58,402 nucleotides of DNA from Saccharopolyspora elongata (GTDB lineage: Bacteria > Actinomycetota > Actinomycetes > Mycobacteriales > Pseudonocardiaceae): the NCBI RefSeq assembly GCF_004348985.1, contig NZ_SMKW01000061.1, positions 1-58,402 of the forward strand, in the 5' to 3' direction. Shown piece after piece: positions 25,227 through 34,396 of this stretch. The notes beneath the pieces are model-generated. The model was not told where the DNA came from and searched no databases. It saw only the letters and a list, made by a program, of their open reading frames with translations. Numbering within the stretch: position 1 is the stretch's first letter; each line of letters opens with the position of its first letter. Both the position numbers and the translations under genes were made by a program.

Positions 25227-26848
25227 CAGCTCTTCCTTTCGCGCGCGGGCCCAGCGACCGCGCGTGACTCCGGCGAGTGGTCGACGCCCGTGCCGAGGAG
25301 ATCGGCGGCCAGCCTGGTGAACTCCTCGCCATAACCGGCCTGGTCGGTGCGGGCGAGTCCGCCGACTTCGACAACGGTACGCGCGGAACCGGGTTCGTCC
25401 GGTTCCGGGTTCGGCACGACGCGGACCCACACGCGGCGGCGCTTGATGGTCAGCGAGGTGCCGATGCCGAAGATGATCGCGATGGCGAAGCCGAGCACCC
25501 ACGGCTGGAACGGGTCGTGCGAGACCTGCAGGTTGGCCCAGCGCTTGACCGCGTCGAAGCGGACCTTGGTGCCGTCGTCGAGGGTGATGTCCTCGCCGAG
25601 GCGCAGGTTCTCGCGGGCGACCCGCTCGAGCCTGCCCTGATCCACCATGGACTGGTCGACGCCGAAGATCGACTGGCCGCGACCGGAGTCGAGGCCGAGG
25701 TCGCCGCGCAGCACGTCCACGGCGACGGTCGGGTCCAGCAGGTCCGGGAAGCCGGAGCTCAGCACCTTGCCGTCGAAGGCGGCGGTGGGCGCGAACAGCC
25801 CGGTGATCGCGAGCTGCTTCTGGCGTCGCTGCACGTCGTCCTGCACGCCCGGCGGGTCGAACTTGGTGGCGCCCTGCGACAGCATCGTCTGCACGGAAAC
25901 CGGCTGCCACTGGATGATCCCGGTGCGCTGCTGGCCGTCGGGGAACGTCACCGTGAACTGCGGGGCGTATCCGTTGCCGGTCAGGTAGACGCGGTCGCCC
26001 GCGATGCGCAGCGGGTGGTTGACCTGCAGCAGGTACGGCTGCCAGGTGTTGGTGTCGAGGTCGTCATCGACCTGGTACTGCATGTCCACGCGGAAGCTCT
26101 CGACCTGCCCGGTCGGGAGGTACTGCACGTCGAAGTCGTTGACGCGCACGCAGAACGGGTTGAGCTGGGTGCCGTCGACGGTGAGCCCGGCGCGGAAGGA
26201 GTCGTAGTTGTAGGTGCCGGCGTTGCAGAACTCGGAGCCGTTGGCCACCACGATGACCTGGCCTTCGTAGCCGTACAGCTTGCCGCCCGCGACGCTGATG
26301 AGCATGCCCACCAGGGCGAAGTGGAAGACGAGGTTGCCGATCTCGCGCAGGAAGCCGCGCTCGGCGCTGATGGACCGCCCGCCGTCGGCCTCCTCGCGCT
26401 CGACCATGCGCCAGCGGCGCAGCCGCTTGCGGGCGGAGGTCATGACCTCGTCGACCGAGGCGTCGAGGGTGGCCTTCTCGTAGTGCGGCATCCGGGCGAG
26501 GTTGCGTGGCGTCCGGACCGGCTTGCTGCGCCACTGCTTGTAGTACTCCCAGCAGCGCGGCAGCAGGCAGCCGATCAGCGAGATGAACAGCAGCACGTAA
26601 ATGGAGGCGAACCAGACGGAGCTGAACACCTCGAACGCGCCGAGCTTGTCCAGGATCGGCGCCAGCGTCGGGTAATCGCCGAAGTAGCGGTCCACTTCGG
26701 ACTGGTTGAGCGAGCGCTGCGGGATCAGCGCGCCGGGCAGCGAGGCGAGCGCGAGCAGGAACAGCAGCACCAGCGCGGTGCGCATCGAGGTCAGCCCGCG
26801 CCACGTGTTGCGCAGGAACGCCAGGGTGCTCTTGAGGAATCCGGGCAT
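25226..26848 (-). CDS. resB: cytochrome c biogenesis protein ResB
   Basis: This 540-residue membrane protein is the second half of the System II cytochrome c synthase. It starts MPGFLKSTLAFLRNTWRGLT, has three hydrophobic segments in the first 200 residues (LVLLFLLALASLPGALIPQ, YVLLFISLIGCLLPRCWEYY, LVFHFALVGMLISVAGG), a large extracytoplasmic domain, and a last segment (WVLGFAIAIIFGIGTSLTIK) near residue 480. Stop and start overlap those of ccsB and ccdA, giving a tightly coupled ccdA-resB-ccsB unit. Confidence 0.94.
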   Translation of the reverse strand: MPGFLKSTLAFLRNTWRGLTSMRTALVLLFLLALASLPGALIPQRSLNQSEVDRYFGDYPTLAPILDKLGAFEVFSSVWFASIYVLLFISLIGCLLPRCWEYYKQWRSKPVRTPRNLARMPHYEKATLDASVDEVMTSARKRLRRWRMVEREEADGGRSISAERGFLREIGNLVFHFALVGMLISVAGGKLYGYEGQVIVVANGSEFCNAGTYNYDSFRAGLTVDGTQLNPFCVRVNDFDVQYLPTGQVESFRVDMQYQVDDDLDTNTWQPYLLQVNHPLRIAGDRVYLTGNGYAPQFTVTFPDGQQRTGIIQWQPVSVQTMLSQGATKFDPPGVQDDVQRRQKQLAITGLFAPTAAFDGKVLSSGFPDLLDPTVAVDVLRGDLGLDSGRGQSIFGVDQSMVDQGRLERVARENLRLGEDITLDDGTKVRFDAVKRWANLQVSHDPFQPWVLGFAIAIIFGIGTSLTIKRRRVWVRVVPNPEPDEPGSARTVVEVGGLARTDQAGYGEEFTRLAADLLGTGVDHSPESRAVAGPARERKS

Positions 26849-27630
26849 CAGATCAGCGTTTCGAAACCGGCGATCGGCTCACGCAGCACTGCGATCAGCT
26901 CTCCCCACAAACCGGTGACGAGCAGGAGGCCCACCACGATCAGCAACACGCCGCCCGCGATCTGGATGGCCCGGGCCCGGCGGCGCAACCACCCGGTGCT
27001 CCGGATGGCCCACCGGGCACCCAGCGCGAGCAGCACGAACGGCATCCCCAGCCCCAAGCAGTACGCGGCGACCAGCAGGATCCCGCGGACCGCGGTGCCG
27101 GTGGTCGCGTCGGTGGCGATGGCGATGGACGTCACGCCCGCCAGCGTCGGCCCGAGGCACGGGGTCCAGCCCAGGCCGAACACGGCGCCCAGCAGCGGCG
27201 CACCCCAGATCCCGGCCCTGGGCACCCGGTGGATGCGCAGGTCGCGCTGGAGCACGGGCACCAACCCGACGAACACCAGGCCCATCGCGATCGTGACCAC
27301 GCCACCGATCCGCTGCAGCAGCAATTCGTTCGCCAGCAGCGCGTCGGACAGCCCGAGCAGCAACAACGTCCCGGACGCGAACACCACGGTAAACCCGGCC
27401 ACGAAGAGCAGGGCCGCTCCGGCGACCCGCCAACGCCCGCGGCGGCTCTGCCCGGCTTCCGCGACGTTCACCGGCGGGGCGTCGGCACCGACGACACCGG
27501 CCAGGTAGGCCAGGTATCCGGGCACCAGCGGCACCACGCAGGGCGAGGCGAAGCTGATCGCCCCGGCGAGCGCTGCGATCGCCGCCGCGAACAGCAGCGG
27601 TCCGGTCGCGGCGAGCTCGGTGGGGTTCAC
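26848..27630 (-). CDS. ccdA: CcdA thiol-disulfide transporter
   Basis: This 260-residue protein has six hydrophobic segments. The two redox cysteines lie in SFASPCVVPLVPGYLAYLAG (near residue 31) and LGWTPCLGPTLAGV (near residue 156), the CcdA/DsbD-beta signature. It carries reducing equivalents across the membrane to keep apocytochrome haem-binding cysteines reduced. The start is GTG. It overlaps resB by one base, and the TlpA-like reductant is encoded 265 bases upstream. Confidence 0.94.
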   Translation of the reverse strand: MNPTELAATGPLLFAAAIAALAGAISFASPCVVPLVPGYLAYLAGVVGADAPPVNVAEAGQSRRGRWRVAGAALLFVAGFTVVFASGTLLLLGLSDALLANELLLQRIGGVVTIAMGLVFVGLVPVLQRDLRIHRVPRAGIWGAPLLGAVFGLGWTPCLGPTLAGVTSIAIATDATTGTAVRGILLVAAYCLGLGMPFVLLALGARWAIRSTGWLRRRARAIQIAGGVLLIVVGLLLVTGLWGELIAVLREPIAGFETLI

Positions 27631-27838
27631 ACCTCGAGGGTAGGAAAGTCAAGAGGGCGATCTACCACCGGGCTCGGTGAACCGGCCCACATCTTTCCTG
27701 GTGAACGCGTTGCGCAGGCACGACACGGGCTCGCCAGGGCCTAAAGTCCCGCATTTTCAGGACCACCACCAGCCCCTTCCGAACCGCCGTGAGGCGAGCA
27801 TCACCATCAGGCCCCGGCACGTGCTTCAGGCTCGGCCC

Positions 27839-27860
27839 GCCGTTTTCGCGCGAAAACGGC
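27839..27860 (-). repeat. TTTCGCGCGAAA palindrome downstream of the TlpA-like gene
   Basis: A perfect 22-base palindrome with core TTTTCGCGCGAAAA lies 35 bases after the TlpA-like stop. It belongs to the dispersed palindrome family also seen at 49943-50006 and 55712-55775. Position fits a terminator of the hemL-gpm-TlpA unit. Confidence 0.75.
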
Positions 27861-27895
27861 GCCCACACCACCGGCACCGCTGCGCGGGACGCGGC

Positions 27896-28492
27896 TCAGC
27901 GCGGTTCGGCGGCGACCTTCTGCACCTCGGGGAGCAGTTCGCTCTCCAGCATCTCGGTCAGGAAGACCGCCGCGACCCGGTGCTGCCGGTCGAGCACGAT
28001 CGTGGCCGGCACGGTGCTGCGCGGGAACTGCCGCAGCGCCAGCAGCGTGCGTCCCGCCGGATCGAAGATCGACGGGTAGGTCAGGCCCCGGTCGCGGTGG
28101 AAGTCCGCGGCGGCCGACTGGCTGTCCCGCACGTTGATGCCGAGCACCTGGACGCCCTGGGCGGCGGTCTTGTCCTGCACCGCCTGCAGGTCGTCGGCCT
28201 CCGACCGGCACGGCCCGCACCACGAGCCCCAGATGTTCAGGACCACGACCTGGTCCTTGAAGTCGTCCAGCCCGAGCTGCTTGCCCGGTTCCAGGAGGCT
28301 GTCACCGGACATCCCGCTGACCCGGCCGCGCTGCTCCGGCGGGTAGAAGATGCGGGTCTGCCCGCCGGGCGAGACGAAGGTGAACTCCCCGCCGCCGCCC
28401 TGCGACACCGCGTCGTCGCCCTGCGTCGCGCAGCCTGCGACCAGCGCTAACGCCGCCGCGACCAGCCCGAACCGCACCACCAGTCGTTTCAT
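27896..28492 (-). CDS. TlpA/ResA-like lipoprotein thioredoxin
   Basis: This 198-residue thiol-disulfide oxidoreductase is anchored outside the membrane by a lipobox (ALALVAGC, Cys21). The thioredoxin fold has active site WCGPC (91-95) preceded by VVVLNIWGS and a cis-Pro loop in FPRSTVPATIVLDR. It should reduce apocytochrome c using electrons from CcdA (ResA/CcsX role). The ATG overlaps the stop of the upstream mutase gene by four bases. The order mutase-TlpA-ccdA-resB-ccsB matches Rv0525-Rv0529 of M. tuberculosis. Confidence 0.92.
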   Translation of the reverse strand: MKRLVVRFGLVAAALALVAGCATQGDDAVSQGGGGEFTFVSPGGQTRIFYPPEQRGRVSGMSGDSLLEPGKQLGLDDFKDQVVVLNIWGSWCGPCRSEADDLQAVQDKTAAQGVQVLGINVRDSQSAAADFHRDRGLTYPSIFDPAGRTLLALRQFPRSTVPATIVLDRQHRVAAVFLTEMLESELLPEVQKVAAEPR

Positions 28493-29124
28493 GCCCCTGT
28501 CACCTTCGGATCGGTCTCCCCGGCCGGTTCGACGTAGGCGATCCGCACCAGTTCCTCGCCGCGGAACACCAGGCTGGTCAGCGACGCCAGCGAGCACTGC
28601 CGCCGCCGCGGGTCGTGCCACATCGGCTTGCCCTCGAGGAACCGGCGCAGCGTCCAGATCGGCAGCTGGTGCGAAACGCACACCGCCTCGTGGCCGACCG
28701 CCGCCGACCTGGCCCGGTGCGCTGCGCCCAGCATGCGGTGCGCGATCTCGAGGTACGGCTCCCCCCACGACGGCCGCAGCGGGTTCCAGAGCTTCGGCCA
28801 GTGCTTCGGCGACCGCAGCGCACCGTCGCCGACCGAGACCTTCAGGCCTTCGAAGCGGTTGTCGGCTTCGATGAGCCGGGCGTCGGTCGCCACGTCGAGC
28901 TGGAACGTCGCGCCGATCGGCACGGCCGTCTGCTGCGCGCGCTGCAACGGCGAAGCGACGACGTGGGCAACGTCGCGCCCGGCCAGGAACTCCGCGACGA
29001 CCTTCGCCTGCTGCTCTCCCCGGTCCGACAGCCGGTACCCCGGCAGCCGCCCGTAGAGGACGCCCTCGGGGTTGTGCACCTCGCCGTGGCGCAGGAAGTG
29101 CACCACCGTCTTCTCGCCGGTCAT
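28489..29124 (-). CDS. histidine phosphatase (phosphoglycerate mutase-like)
   Basis: This 211-residue histidine phosphatase superfamily protein has the catalytic RHG motif in VVHFLRHGEVHNPEGVLYGR, the acid/base region LIEADNRFEG and the second catalytic histidine in AVCVSHQLPIW. It is not the glycolytic enzyme; members at this conserved locus next to hemL (Rv0525 type) have unknown phosphoester substrates. It overlaps hemL and the TlpA-like gene by four bases on each side, so it is co-translated with both. Confidence 0.88.
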   Translation of the reverse strand: MTGEKTVVHFLRHGEVHNPEGVLYGRLPGYRLSDRGEQQAKVVAEFLAGRDVAHVVASPLQRAQQTAVPIGATFQLDVATDARLIEADNRFEGLKVSVGDGALRSPKHWPKLWNPLRPSWGEPYLEIAHRMLGAAHRARSAAVGHEAVCVSHQLPIWTLRRFLEGKPMWHDPRRRQCSLASLTSLVFRGEELVRIAYVEPAGETDPKVTGA

Positions 29125-30470
29125 GCCTCCGCCCCCGGGGCGGTGGCCGCGGCTGCGGCGCGGGCCGCGTGCGGCAGCGCTTCGGCGATCGCTTCGAATG
29201 CCGCTTCGTCCATCGCCGCGTTGACGAACCAGGATTCGAACGCGCTCGGCGGCGCGTAGACGCCGCGCCTGAGCAGTTCGTGGAAGAACGGCGGGAACCG
29301 CCAGACCTGCTGGGCCTGCGCCTGTTCGTAGTTGTGCACCGGCGTCTCGCTGAAGAAAACGCTGACCATGTTCGCCGCGAAGGCGACCTGGTGCGGCACA
29401 CCCTCGGCGGTCAGCGCCGCGCCGAACAGGTCGCCGAGCCGCTTGCTGTTGCGGTCCAGCGCCGCGTAGACCTCGGCGTTGGCGGCGCGCAGGTTGGCCA
29501 GCCCCGCGGCGACGGCGACGGGGTTCCCGGACAGCGTGCCCGCCTGGTAGACCGGCCCGGACGGGGCGAGGCGGGCCATGATCTCGGCGCGACCGCCGAA
29601 GGCGGCCGCGGGCAGCCCGCCGGACATCACCTTGCCGAACGTGTAGAGATCACCGGCGACACCGTCGACGCCGAACCAGCCGGCCGCGGAGACCCGGAAA
29701 CCGGTCATGACCTCGTCCATGATCAGCAGCGCCCCGGCGGCGTTGGTGATCTCCCGCAGCCCGGCGTTGAAACCGGGCAGCGGCGCGACCGCGCCCATGT
29801 TGCCCGCCGCGGCCTCGGTGATCACGCAAGCGATCTCGTCGCCCTGCTCGGCGAAGACCTGCCGCACGGCGTCGAGGTCGTTGTAGGGCAGCACGATGGT
29901 GTCCGCCGCCTGCGCACCGGTGACGCCCGGCGAGGTCGGCAGCCCCAGCGTGGCGACCCCGGAGCCGGCGCTGGCCAGCAGCGCGTCGACGTGGCCGTGG
30001 TAGCAGCCGGCGAACTTGACGATCTTCTGGCGGCCGGTGAACCCGCGGGCCAGCCGCACGGCGCTCATCGTCGCCTCGGTGCCCGAGTTGACCAGCCGGA
30101 CCTGCTCGACCGGCTCGACGCGGTCGATGATCTCCTGCGCGAGGTCGATCTCACCGGCGCCCGGGGTGCCGAAGGAAAGGCCGTGCGAAGCGGCTTCCTG
30201 CACCGCCCGGACCACGTCGGGATGCGCATGGCCGTTGATCATCGGGCCCCAGGAGGACACCAGGTCCACGTACCGGTTGCCGTCGGCGTCCCACAGGTAG
30301 GCGCCTTCGCCGCGGACCATGAAGCGGGGCGTGCCGCCGACCGAGTGGAACGCCCGGACCGGCGAGTTGACGCCTCCCGGGGTCACCGCGAGGGCGCGCT
30401 CGAACAGCTGCCGCGACCGCGGAGCCGGATCGTCGTTCGAGTTCGATGCGGGGTTCGCAGAAGCTGTCAC
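29121..30470 (-). CDS. hemL: glutamate-1-semialdehyde 2,1-aminomutase
   Basis: This 449-residue PLP enzyme makes 5-aminolevulinate, the second step of the C5 heme pathway after HemA. Clear blocks are TPGGVNSPVRAFHSVGGTP, LVNSGTEATMSAVRLARG, the Asp of IMDEVMTGFR and the PLP lysine K280 in YTFGKVMSGGLP. Length is normal. The stop overlaps the mutase start (ATGA). It is separated from hemA by some 13 kb, although both act in the same pathway. Confidence 0.96.
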   Translation of the reverse strand: MTASANPASNSNDDPAPRSRQLFERALAVTPGGVNSPVRAFHSVGGTPRFMVRGEGAYLWDADGNRYVDLVSSWGPMINGHAHPDVVRAVQEAASHGLSFGTPGAGEIDLAQEIIDRVEPVEQVRLVNSGTEATMSAVRLARGFTGRQKIVKFAGCYHGHVDALLASAGSGVATLGLPTSPGVTGAQAADTIVLPYNDLDAVRQVFAEQGDEIACVITEAAAGNMGAVAPLPGFNAGLREITNAAGALLIMDEVMTGFRVSAAGWFGVDGVAGDLYTFGKVMSGGLPAAAFGGRAEIMARLAPSGPVYQAGTLSGNPVAVAAGLANLRAANAEVYAALDRNSKRLGDLFGAALTAEGVPHQVAFAANMVSVFFSETPVHNYEQAQAQQVWRFPPFFHELLRRGVYAPPSAFESWFVNAAMDEAAFEAIAEALPHAARAAAAATAPGAEA

Positions 30471-30504
30471 GTCACCAGTCTGACAGGCGCGGCGAAGTGA
30501 CCGG

Positions 30505-30867
30505 TCACACCCCGTTCGACTCCCGGCGGCGGGCCCGCAACGCCAGCGCCAGCTGGCGGATCGCGTCGAGCAGCAGCAGCCCGGCCAGGGTCGCGGCGCC
30601 GACCGCGGCGGCCAGCCAGCTCCCGATCGACCTGGTGACGACGTCGACGGCGCCCTCCGGCCCCGGCAGGTAGATCGTCACCGTCCCCTGCCGCCACGAC
30701 CACCAGGCTGCGAGCGCCAGCCCCACCGCCACGACCAGCTCGATCCCGGCCACGGCGGCCCGCCATGGCTGGTTCAGCCCGGCCGAGCCGGTCGGCGCAT
30801 CGGCGTGCTCGACGTCGTCGTCGCTGAGTCGCGGCCCAGTGGCGGGCCACGGTTCCGGAGTCGTCAC
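30505..30867 (-). CDS. hypothetical two-TM membrane protein
   Basis: This 120-residue protein has hydrophobic segments ELVVAVGLALAAWWSW and SWLAAAVGAATLAGLLLL and a basic tail (ALRARRRESNGV). No family is recognised. It lies 34 bases upstream of hemL on the same strand, so it may share its transcript. The start is GTG at 30867; the ribosome binding site is not convincing, and a longer frame to 30900 exists. Confidence 0.65.
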   Translation of the reverse strand: MTTPEPWPATGPRLSDDDVEHADAPTGSAGLNQPWRAAVAGIELVVAVGLALAAWWSWRQGTVTIYLPGPEGAVDVVTRSIGSWLAAAVGAATLAGLLLLDAIRQLALALRARRRESNGV

Positions 30868-30942
30868 GCGAAGAAGCGTCTCATGACCGATCGTGCACAC
30901 CGCAAACCAGCGGCCAACCGGCCGGACCGGCGACGCGCGTGG

Positions 30943-31377
30943 TCACTCCTCCACGAGCCGGGCGAGCGCCGACGACAGCGCTTCGGGGTTCTTCGCCCAG
31001 GCCAGGACCACCTCGTCGGGTTGGAGCCGGAGCGGGACCTCGCCGGTTCCCTTCGGGACCGTCCAGCTCCCGCCGAGCACCCGCGCCCCCACCGGCGCGC
31101 CCACGTCGGTGACCGCCGCGATGCGGCCGACCTCGAGTTCTTCCCGTCCCAGCACCAGCTGCGCGGGCGTCAGCCGCACCGAGACGAGCCGGCGACGGCC
31201 GTACACCCAGATCGCGGCGGCCACCGCGAGCCCGCCGCCGGCCAGCCCCCAGAGCGGCGCGTTCACCGGGCCCGGCGTCAACGCTTCGACACCGAGTCCG
31301 AGCAGCGCGAATGCCGGCCCCCACAGCACCGGCCACCAGCTGCTGCCGCGCTCCGAGTACAGCACCGGTTCAGTCAT
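30943..31377 (-). CDS. DUF3093 membrane protein
   Basis: This 144-residue protein starts MTEPVLYSERGSSWWPVLWG, with two hydrophobic segments (PVLWGPAFALLGLGVEAL and PLWGLAGGGLAVAAAIWVYG) and a C-terminal soluble domain with RIAAVTDVGAPVGARVLGG and PLRLQPDEVVLAWAKNPE. This is the DUF3093 pattern, common in actinobacteria and of unknown function. The start overlaps the previous gene by eight bases; a GTG two codons upstream is an alternative. Confidence 0.75.
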   Translation of the reverse strand: MTEPVLYSERGSSWWPVLWGPAFALLGLGVEALTPGPVNAPLWGLAGGGLAVAAAIWVYGRRRLVSVRLTPAQLVLGREELEVGRIAAVTDVGAPVGARVLGGSWTVPKGTGEVPLRLQPDEVVLAWAKNPEALSSALARLVEE

Positions 31378-31789
31378 GCTCACCCGTCAGCCAGTCCGTG
31401 CTCGGGCGCCGCCACATGAGCACCGCGGCGGCCGCGCCGAGGATTAGCACGATCACGTTCACGCTGAACACCGCCCCGGTGCCCAACAGCATCAGCAGGT
31501 GCACGACCGCGAATCCCGACAGCACGCCGCGAGCCCACGCGCGCCGCCGGAACATCAACGCCCCCAGCACCAGGTAGGCCGCCACCAGCACCGCCGCGAT
31601 TCCGGTGTTCACCAAGAGCAGCTGCTGCGCGCGGTCTGCCGCGTCCGCAGGCGTGGCCTGGTCCTGCGTGATCAACCGCCCCGCCAGGTCGCCGCGTCCG
31701 ATCCACATCAGCGCCGACTGCAACGCCAGGACGAGCGCCACCACCCACCACAGGACGATGGCGAGGCGCAGTGGTCGCGGCGAATCCAT
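31370..31789 (-). CDS. 4-TM membrane protein, divergent member of the hemB-hemL family
   Basis: This 139-residue protein has four hydrophobic segments. It shares the RRRAWARGVL loop with its neighbours' GRxWARIxL motif but lacks their Pro/Gln-rich N-terminus and the terminal KPSNxYF. It begins within the last base of the upstream gene (TGATG) and overlaps the DUF3093 gene. I take it as the most divergent copy of a tandem family; the function is unknown. Confidence 0.65.
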   Translation of the reverse strand: MDSPRPLRLAIVLWWVVALVLALQSALMWIGRGDLAGRLITQDQATPADAADRAQQLLLVNTGIAAVLVAAYLVLGALMFRRRAWARGVLSGFAVVHLLMLLGTGAVFSVNVIVLILGAAAAVLMWRRPSTDWLTGEHD

Positions 31790-32460
31790 CAGAACCGGCC
31801 CGCCGCCTTGAAGTACCAGTTCGACGGCTTCAGGTAGACCAGCGCGGTGAACACGAGCATCCCCACCAGGCCGAGCCCGGTCTGGCTGTAGGACAACGCG
31901 AAGAACGAGCCGGGCAGCTGACGCTGGTCCAGGTCGCCGGTCATCGTCATGCTGCCGCCCTGGATCAGGCTGATGACGCCGACCAGCATCCAGATGCCGG
32001 CGAGGACCGTGAGCGTGATCCGCGCCCAGTTCTTCCCAGCCCGCATCTTGAAGCCGAAGAGGATCCACAGCCCGGTCAGGATCAGGTAGATGATCGTGAG
32101 GACCACGAAGAAGAACAGCAGGAAGCCGTTGGCGATGGACGCGAGCTGCCGGTCGATGTCCGAGTCACCGGTGGTGCCGGCGATGGAGTCGTTCACGAAG
32201 CCCTGCAGCATCAGGTAGCTCAGCACGGAGAGGACCGTGGCGACCAGCGGCACGACGACCGCGATCCAGAACGCGATCTCGACGGTGATCGGCCGCTGGA
32301 ACGCCGCCAGCTCCTGGGCCGGCACCGGCGGCGCCGCGAACGGATTCGACTGCGGGTACTGCGAAAACCCGCCCTGCGGGTATTGCTGCGGAAAACCGCC
32401 GGAGGGAGTACCGCCCTGCGGGTACCCACCTTGTTGCCAAGGATTTTGCGGTGGAGTCAC
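31789..32460 (-). CDS. 4-TM membrane protein with Pro/Gln-rich N-terminus (tandem family)
   Basis: This 223-residue protein has an N-terminal tail from MTPPQNPWQQGGYPQGG to about residue 45, rich in Gly, Gln, Pro and Tyr. Four transmembrane segments follow, with the family loop AGKNWARITLTVLAGIWML and the C-terminal LKPSNWYFKAAGRF. It is the largest member of the array and has an extra extracytoplasmic loop around DLDQRQLPGS. No enzymatic motif is visible. It belongs to the minus-strand run below hemB. Confidence 0.75.
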   Translation of the reverse strand: MTPPQNPWQQGGYPQGGTPSGGFPQQYPQGGFSQYPQSNPFAAPPVPAQELAAFQRPITVEIAFWIAVVVPLVATVLSVLSYLMLQGFVNDSIAGTTGDSDIDRQLASIANGFLLFFFVVLTIIYLILTGLWILFGFKMRAGKNWARITLTVLAGIWMLVGVISLIQGGSMTMTGDLDQRQLPGSFFALSYSQTGLGLVGMLVFTALVYLKPSNWYFKAAGRF

Positions 32461-32512
32461 GCGGCAAACAGTATGAACAGGGCAGACCCGCTGTCCACTT
32501 GGTTGGTCAAAC

Positions 32513-33118
32513 TCACCTGCCCGCCACCAGCTTGATGTAGTCGGTCGACGGCTTCAGGAACACCAGGAGCGTGAACAGCACCGGCGTGACGAACGCCAGG
32601 AACATCTGGAACATGCCGATGATCGCGACGGCCGAGATCATCGGCAACCCGTAATCGGTGAGGCTGTACGTGAAAGTGATGATCGAGTAGAGGTCGTAGA
32701 GCAGCCAGAGCGCGGCGAGCACCACCAGCGCGATTCGCGCCCAGCCGCGCCCGCGGCGCAGCTGCAGCGAGAACACGATCCAGAGAGCGGCGCACATCAC
32801 TGCGGCGAGGGTGAAGCCGCCCTCGAAGAGCATGAAGGACCAGGAGCTCCACACGTACTTGCCGAACTCGACGAGCAAGACCACCAAGGTCAAGACGCTC
32901 AGCATCGCGGACAGCGGCGGCACCACGAGGCCGAGGATGCTCGCGAGCTTCAAGGTGCCGGGCGCGGGCGGCTTCGCTCCGCGCGGCGGCTGCTGCGGGT
33001 GCCCGAACTGGGCCTGCTGGGGGTACCCGAATTGAGCCTGCTGCGGATAGCCCGGCTGCGGCTGGAACTGCTGCGGATTGGGCCCCTGCGGCGGCCAAGG
33101 GTTCTGCGGCGACGTCAC
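32513..33118 (-). CDS. 4-TM membrane protein with Pro/Gln-rich N-terminus (tandem family)
   Basis: This 201-residue protein starts VTSPQNPWPPQGPNPQQ (GTG). The tail holds short repeats of the type GYPQQAQF, GHPQQ and is followed by KLASILGLVVPPLSAMLSVL, a central loop RRGRGWARIALVVLAALWLL and an ending LKPSTDYIKLVAGR. It is most similar to the next gene in the array: the KLASILGLVVPPLSA and GRGWARIALVVLA blocks are almost identical, pointing to a fairly recent duplication. Confidence 0.76.
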   Translation of the reverse strand: MTSPQNPWPPQGPNPQQFQPQPGYPQQAQFGYPQQAQFGHPQQPPRGAKPPAPGTLKLASILGLVVPPLSAMLSVLTLVVLLVEFGKYVWSSWSFMLFEGGFTLAAVMCAALWIVFSLQLRRGRGWARIALVVLAALWLLYDLYSIITFTYSLTDYGLPMISAVAIIGMFQMFLAFVTPVLFTLLVFLKPSTDYIKLVAGR

Positions 33119-33229
33119 TCGCCGACCGTAATACAGGCGATCAGCCGGGCGGGCCGACTTCGGGGACATCCGGGAGCCGGACGACCACGCCCACGAGCAG
33201 GGCGGGGCCGTCCACGTCGCCCACCGGAC

Positions 33230-33793
33230 TCACCTGCCCTGCACGGCCTTGAAGTAGTCGTTCGACGGCTTCAGGAAGACCAGCACGAGGAACAGCACCG
33301 TCGTCACGATCACGAGGAACATCTGGACCATGCCGATGATCACGGTTGGCTGGCTGATGGCCTCCCCGAAGTCGCCGCCGACCGCCAGGAAGAACGAGAC
33401 GATCGAGTAGAGGTCGTAGAGCAGCCAGAGCACGGCCAGGACCACCAGCGCGATCCGCGCCCAACCACGCCCGCGGCGCATCACCAGCGAGAAGACGATC
33501 CAGAGGATGGCGCACACCACCGCGGCGACGGTGAAGAAGGCGTTGACCGCCAGGACCGACCAGGCGCTCTCCAGGTAGTCGCTGAGCATGACGAGCAGGA
33601 CCACGAAGCTGATGACGCTCAGCACCGCGGACAGCGGCGGCACCACCAGGCCGAGGATGCTCGCGAAGTTCACAGTCCCGGGCAGGCGCGGCTTGCCGCC
33701 GGGCACCTGCTGCGGATGACCCATCGGTGCCTGCGGATAGCCCGCGGGCTGCGGGTTCGGGTTCTGCTGCCAGGGGTTCTGGGGCGACGTCAC
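33230..33793 (-). CDS. 4-TM membrane protein with Pro/Gln-rich N-terminus (tandem family)
   Basis: This 187-residue protein starts MTSPQNPWQQNPNPQPAG and has four hydrophobic segments, the loop MRRGRGWARIALVVLAVLWL followed by LYDLYSIVSFF, and the ending LKPSNDYFKAVQGR. It is the closest paralog of the 32513-33118 gene. The cytoplasmic tail is shorter than in that gene. The role is unknown; its place between hemB and hemL suggests a link to heme or cytochrome assembly, which is only inference. Confidence 0.76.
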   Translation of the reverse strand: MTSPQNPWQQNPNPQPAGYPQAPMGHPQQVPGGKPRLPGTVNFASILGLVVPPLSAVLSVISFVVLLVMLSDYLESAWSVLAVNAFFTVAAVVCAILWIVFSLVMRRGRGWARIALVVLAVLWLLYDLYSIVSFFLAVGGDFGEAISQPTVIIGMVQMFLVIVTTVLFLVLVFLKPSNDYFKAVQGR

Positions 33794-33840
33794 CCGAAAA
33801 CACTAATACAGCGGACCATCCCGACGTATCGAAAACGCGC

Positions 33841-34356
33841 TCAGCGGTGCCGGCCGTGCTGGAAGTACTGGTTCGACGGCGCGAGGTACGCGAAGACGAT
33901 GGTCGCCGCCACGGCCAGCAGCTGCAGCAGGGACAGCAGCGAGGCCGCGATGCCGCCGCCGGCCACCGACGGGATCGTGAGCAGGATCCACACCGCGCCG
34001 ATCACCGTGATGACGATCCGGGCCCAGTTCCGCCCACGGCGCATGAAGAACAGGAACATGATCCACAACGCCGCGATGGCGACCACGATCACGACCACCA
34101 TCACCAGCACCGCGTTGTAGATGCTGCGCGCCTGGTCCATCGTGATCGGCTGGCCTTGCGCGGCGGTCTCCTCCAGCACCGCCTGCAGTTCGGAGTCGGA
34201 CACCAGCAGGAACGACGCCGCCAGCATCGCGAAGCCCACCACCACGCTGGCGATCCCCGACCAGAAGGCATAGTCGATCGTGGTCGGCCGCCACGGCCCG
34301 GACAGCTCGTGGCCGGGCACCTGCGGGTCGCGCTCTGGTTCCTGCGGCGGTGTCAC
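33841..34356 (-). CDS. 4-TM membrane protein (tandem family)
   Basis: This 171-residue protein starts MTPPQEPERDPQVPGHEL with a short charged rather than Gln-rich tail, then FWSGIASVVVGFAMLAASFL, a loop MRRGRNWARIVITVIGAVW and a C-terminal LAPSNQYFQHGRHR. The family signature GRNWARI and the terminal PSNxYF are kept. It lies 40 bases after the 34397-34987 gene. Confidence 0.75.
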   Translation of the reverse strand: MTPPQEPERDPQVPGHELSGPWRPTTIDYAFWSGIASVVVGFAMLAASFLLVSDSELQAVLEETAAQGQPITMDQARSIYNAVLVMVVVIVVAIAALWIMFLFFMRRGRNWARIVITVIGAVWILLTIPSVAGGGIAASLLSLLQLLAVAATIVFAYLAPSNQYFQHGRHR

Positions 34357-34396
34357 CTGCTCCAGGTTAGGAACCGCGGAGCCCGGCGTCCAGGCA